A stretch of DNA of 64,000 nt from Pseudobowmanella zhangzhouensis (GTDB lineage: Bacteria > Pseudomonadota > Gammaproteobacteria > Enterobacterales > Alteromonadaceae). The notes beneath the pieces are model-generated. The model searched no databases, was not told where the DNA came from, and saw nothing but the letters and a program-made list of their open reading frames with translations. Made by a program: the position numbers and the translations under genes. The stretch lies in NCBI RefSeq assembly GCF_042662685.1, contig NZ_JBHSYO010000008.1, positions 372,001 through 436,000 of the forward strand, read 5' to 3'. Shown in pieces: positions 61,482 to 64,000 of this stretch (positions within the stretch are counted from its first letter, which is position 1; the number at the start of each line of letters is the position of its first letter).

Positions 61482-64000
61482 TTAACCCTCCCAATCCCTG
61501 CGCAAGACCATCAATAAGCGTTCCATTTGTTTTTTCACCTCCAACCACTGTAGCAGACGCAAATCTTCTGGGCGGTTCTCGCGACAAATTGTTTCTAACT
61601 GTTCAGCCTCAAATTGCAGTTGATTGGCGCCAATTGCTCTGGCACTGCTTTTGAGACTGTGTGCCAAACGTTCAACATCCGCCCACTTACGATGGGCGAC
61701 GGCCGCGACCAACTCTTCAAAACTGTGTTGCATATTGCGGATAAACTCGCGCATAAACTCGCGCAGTTCTTCCGCTGCAATATCACCGGTAAACCGAAAG
61801 AGGGCGCCAATGTTGTATGGGGACTCATTAACACGCATTTCCCCGGGCAGGTTGTGGCTATGGTTGACACTTTGCGTTTGTGACCACTTACCCTCGCTGT
61901 TCATCAAGAAATCCATCATACTGGTCAGCGTAAGAGGCTTCATCAATACGTCATCGGCACCAACTTTTATACTGTTATCAAAACACGCCTGAGTTCTGTC
62001 TGCGGTCAACACAACCATGATGACATGTGCTCGCTGTTGCTGATGTTCGATGGCTCGCAAGCGACGGATACATTCAGCTCCTGTTATGTCTGGCATTTGG
62101 TAGTCCGAGATAACTAAATCGTATGTGTGATGCTGAAACAGATGTATGGCTTCTGTACCATTGACCGCAAGGTTGGCATGCTGGCCAAGCACCTTAAGCT
62201 GATGACAAATGACATAGGCATTGTCAGGATTATCTTCCACCACCAGAATCCGGCGCTTGTTTAACAACGGCTCTGAAGCATTAACAATCGGGCGAGGGGA
62301 ATGGGCTTTATGATCGTAATCCAGCATCATTGCCAAAAAATCGCGCCATTTAAGCGGCATATTGATTAACTGCGGACAAAGATTACTTAAGTCAAACGGC
62401 GTTGTTGGGTATAGCACCACTGCGTTTAACTGATTCAGTTGCAAAATAAGTTCTGGCGCGGGCGGCGCCGTATCCGGCAAAAAGAGTACTCGCTGCCGGT
62501 CGGTAATCTGGGCGGGAAGCGAACTGATAGAAGTAAGCTGCACATCGTATTGATTGACGTAGAGGTTTAACTGTTCAATGAACGCCGGATCATTGCACAA
62601 TATTTCCAGTCCGTTCAGCCTGTTCGGGCTGATGTCTTTACTCAAAGACGCAGGCTTACCTGCCAATGGCAATGTAAAGTGAAAACAACTTCCTTTTTGC
62701 AATTGTGATGACAACTGCAATTCAATGCCCATTAACTGGCAAATCCGCTGACAAATGTGTAGCCCCAATCCGGTACCGCCATAGCGACCATGAATATCCA
62801 GCGTTCCCTGCTCGAAACCCGCAAAAATTTTTTTATGCTGCTCTGGCGCTATGCCAATCCCATTGTCACGGACCGAGAAAGAAATGGCGTGATTCGCCGC
62901 TTCATAATCAATCCGCAGTTCAATGCACGGCTCGGGTGATTCGTTGAACTTGAGCCCGTTACTAATGAGATTATTTAATACCTGCCGTAATCGACTCTTA
63001 TCTGCACGTATGACTGACGGAGCAGCGGGGTCGACAAACAGGAGAAGTTTGGCGTCACGCTTGCGCGCCTGCCCGAGAAAGCCACTAAATAATTCTTCCA
63101 TTTCTGCCCTGAGAGAAATGTCGACAGATGCCAGAACCATTTTTTCGGCATCCAGTTTTGCCGCATCCAACACATCATTCAGTAATTGCAGTAAATGCTG
63201 AGAATTACTTTGTATCCGATGCAGATATTCGTTGTGTGCAAATTGCGGATCATGCAGGGTCAGATCCAACATACCAATGATGGCATTGAGGGGTGTTTTT
63301 ACCTCGTGACTCATTGCAGCCAGGAACTGGCTTTTCGCCCGGCTTAATTGTTGGGCCTGCTCGAATGCCTGCTCTAACTGCAGATGCAGTGCTCTGAAGT
63401 GCGACTCGTCGATCAGCATACTCACACGTTCGCCATCCGGGGTGACGCTGTCGCGATATTCCAAATATTTTCCATCACTATGGGTAAAGCGCACGGCGAA
63501 TGGGCGTTTAGTTGTCAGTTTGCGCTTTAACCAACGCATGATCGCCGCTTTACGCTGTTTTGTTTGCTCCGGCATGCTTTTTAAAACAAAAGACGCCAGC
63601 TCCAGCAGTGACCGGCCTTTTGCGCCATAGCGGCAAAATTGTGTAAATAGGTCCCGAAAACGCGAATTGACGATCTCAATGCAATGATGGGAATCACTGA
63701 TAAACAGGGCATCCGGCAATAGTTCGATCGCTGTTACGATGGCCTGGTATCGCCTAGTCAGCAGGCTTTCACGGGTTGGTTGAATAGTGATCAGGAACTG
63801 ATCATCGCCGGTGGGAATGCTCTGTAATACCCGCAGCTGCTGTTCGACAGTAAAAATTCGGCAACTCAGGCCACTGGTAATCAGACCTTTTGCCTCAGCC
63901 AGCAGCAATTCATGCAACTTATCGGTCGCAAATGTTTGCTCAAACTGCGGGTTGCTCGCTAACAATTCCCCCTTGGCAGAGACGAACATAGCGGGGCAAG
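61482..64000 (-). CDS. Hybrid sensor histidine kinase (PAS, HisKA, HATPase, REC, Hpt), 5' end outside window
   Basis: At least 835 residues; the frame continues through base 64000 without a stop, and the first visible residues (PAMFVSAKGELLASNPQFEQTF) look like the middle of a PAS domain, so the true start is outside. Second PAS about 75-200. HisKA with FLAAMSHEVKTPLNAIIGMLDL (His near 229), HATPase with NNLISNGLKFNE and GGTGLGLHICQ, a poorly conserved insert of about 120 residues, REC with phospho-Asp in LVISDYQMPD, and a C-terminal Hpt with His in RLAHSLKSSARAIGA. A complete His-Asp-His relay is thus on one chain, feeding the receiver protein of the next gene. Confidence 0.9.
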   Translation of the reverse strand, partial: CPAMFVSAKGELLASNPQFEQTFATDKLHELLLAEAKGLITSGLSCRIFTVEQQLRVLQSIPTGDDQFLITIQPTRESLLTRRYQAIVTAIELLPDALFISDSHHCIEIVNSRFRDLFTQFCRYGAKGRSLLELASFVLKSMPEQTKQRKAAIMRWLKRKLTTKRPFAVRFTHSDGKYLEYRDSVTPDGERVSMLIDESHFRALHLQLEQAFEQAQQLSRAKSQFLAAMSHEVKTPLNAIIGMLDLTLHDPQFAHNEYLHRIQSNSQHLLQLLNDVLDAAKLDAEKMVLASVDISLRAEMEELFSGFLGQARKRDAKLLLFVDPAAPSVIRADKSRLRQVLNNLISNGLKFNESPEPCIELRIDYEAANHAISFSVRDNGIGIAPEQHKKIFAGFEQGTLDIHGRYGGTGLGLHICQRICQLMGIELQLSSQLQKGSCFHFTLPLAGKPASLSKDISPNRLNGLEILCNDPAFIEQLNLYVNQYDVQLTSISSLPAQITDRQRVLFLPDTAPPAPELILQLNQLNAVVLYPTTPFDLSNLCPQLINMPLKWRDFLAMMLDYDHKAHSPRPIVNASEPLLNKRRILVVEDNPDNAYVICHQLKVLGQHANLAVNGTEAIHLFQHHTYDLVISDYQMPDITGAECIRRLRAIEHQQQRAHVIMVVLTADRTQACFDNSIKVGADDVLMKPLTLTSMMDFLMNSEGKWSQTQSVNHSHNLPGEMRVNESPYNIGALFRFTGDIAAEELREFMREFIRNMQHSFEELVAAVAHRKWADVERLAHSLKSSARAIGANQLQFEAEQLETICRENRPEDLRLLQWLEVKKQMERLLMVLRRDWEG

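Noticed and set aside
1..64000. Prophage, insertion sequence, CRISPR, defence island, tRNA or rRNA
   Set aside because: I found no integrase, transposase, phage structural gene, spaced direct repeats or tRNA-like cloverleaf; gene content is chromosomal throughout.

Overview
The window looks like chromosomal core and near-core DNA of a Gram-negative marine or aquatic gammaproteobacterium, most likely in the Alteromonadales. I base this on a full mannose-sensitive haemagglutinin (MSHA) type IV pilus operon in Shewanella/Vibrio-like order, a secreted GH81 beta-1,3-glucanase with two Ig-like modules, the DUF3034/cupredoxin/EAL/truncated-globin cluster, a K+-type membrane pyrophosphatase, and MetJ control of metB-metF. 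I cannot fix the genus. I see no prophage, insertion sequence, CRISPR array, rRNA or tRNA.

Region 1 (1-15528, all minus strand) is the MSHA operon, transcribed mshI-I2-J-K-L-M-N-E-G-F-B-A-C-D-O-P-Q. The genes are almost all overlapping or a few bases apart. mshI, I2, J, K and L form the inner-membrane alignment complex and secretin. M, N, E, G and F give the ATPases, TPR protein and platform. B, A, C, D, O and P are pilin-like subunits. Q, cut by the left edge, is a large LamG-repeat protein. A stem-loop with a T-run just after mshA separates the major pilin from the minor pilins.

Region 2 (15.7-29.6 kb) holds a FadL-type porin, a YjdF-type membrane protein, and a GH81 laminarinase lipoprotein under a perfect LacI-family palindrome. 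Next come ssb, yajR and divergent uvrA, a thioesterase/2OG-oxygenase pair, and a PstS-like periplasmic protein with a porin whose gene carries a ten-G tract.

Region 3 (29.8-47.4 kb) is housekeeping. It has a chemoreceptor, a DUF3299 protein, soluble and membrane pyrophosphatases divergently placed with good sigma-70 promoters, rpoH with a sigma-E-like promoter, yiiD, a spermidine-synthase-like methyltransferase and pip-dtd. It then has a TM2/DUF2959 pair, yihY, the metB-metF operon divergent from metJ with met boxes between them, an amidase, a sulfurtransferase, a DUF3617 protein and a BON-domain protein.

Region 4 (47.6-64 kb) is signalling. An NtrC-type sigma-54 activator overlaps a 66-residue orphan histidine-kinase dimerisation domain. 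After these come a tight run of cupredoxin-like protein, EAL phosphodiesterase with degenerate GGDEF, DUF3034 protein, lipoprotein truncated haemoglobin and a small membrane protein. After yigZ and a DUF885 lipoprotein comes a 1199-residue sensor (periplasmic NMT1-like domain, CHASE, PAS, GGDEF, EAL). It is preceded on the same strand by a two-gene phosphorelay: a hybrid kinase cut by the right edge and a pseudo-receiver/receiver protein. MshE carries c-di-GMP-binding MshEN motifs, so the c-di-GMP enzymes on the right could act on the pilus on the left. That link is inference.
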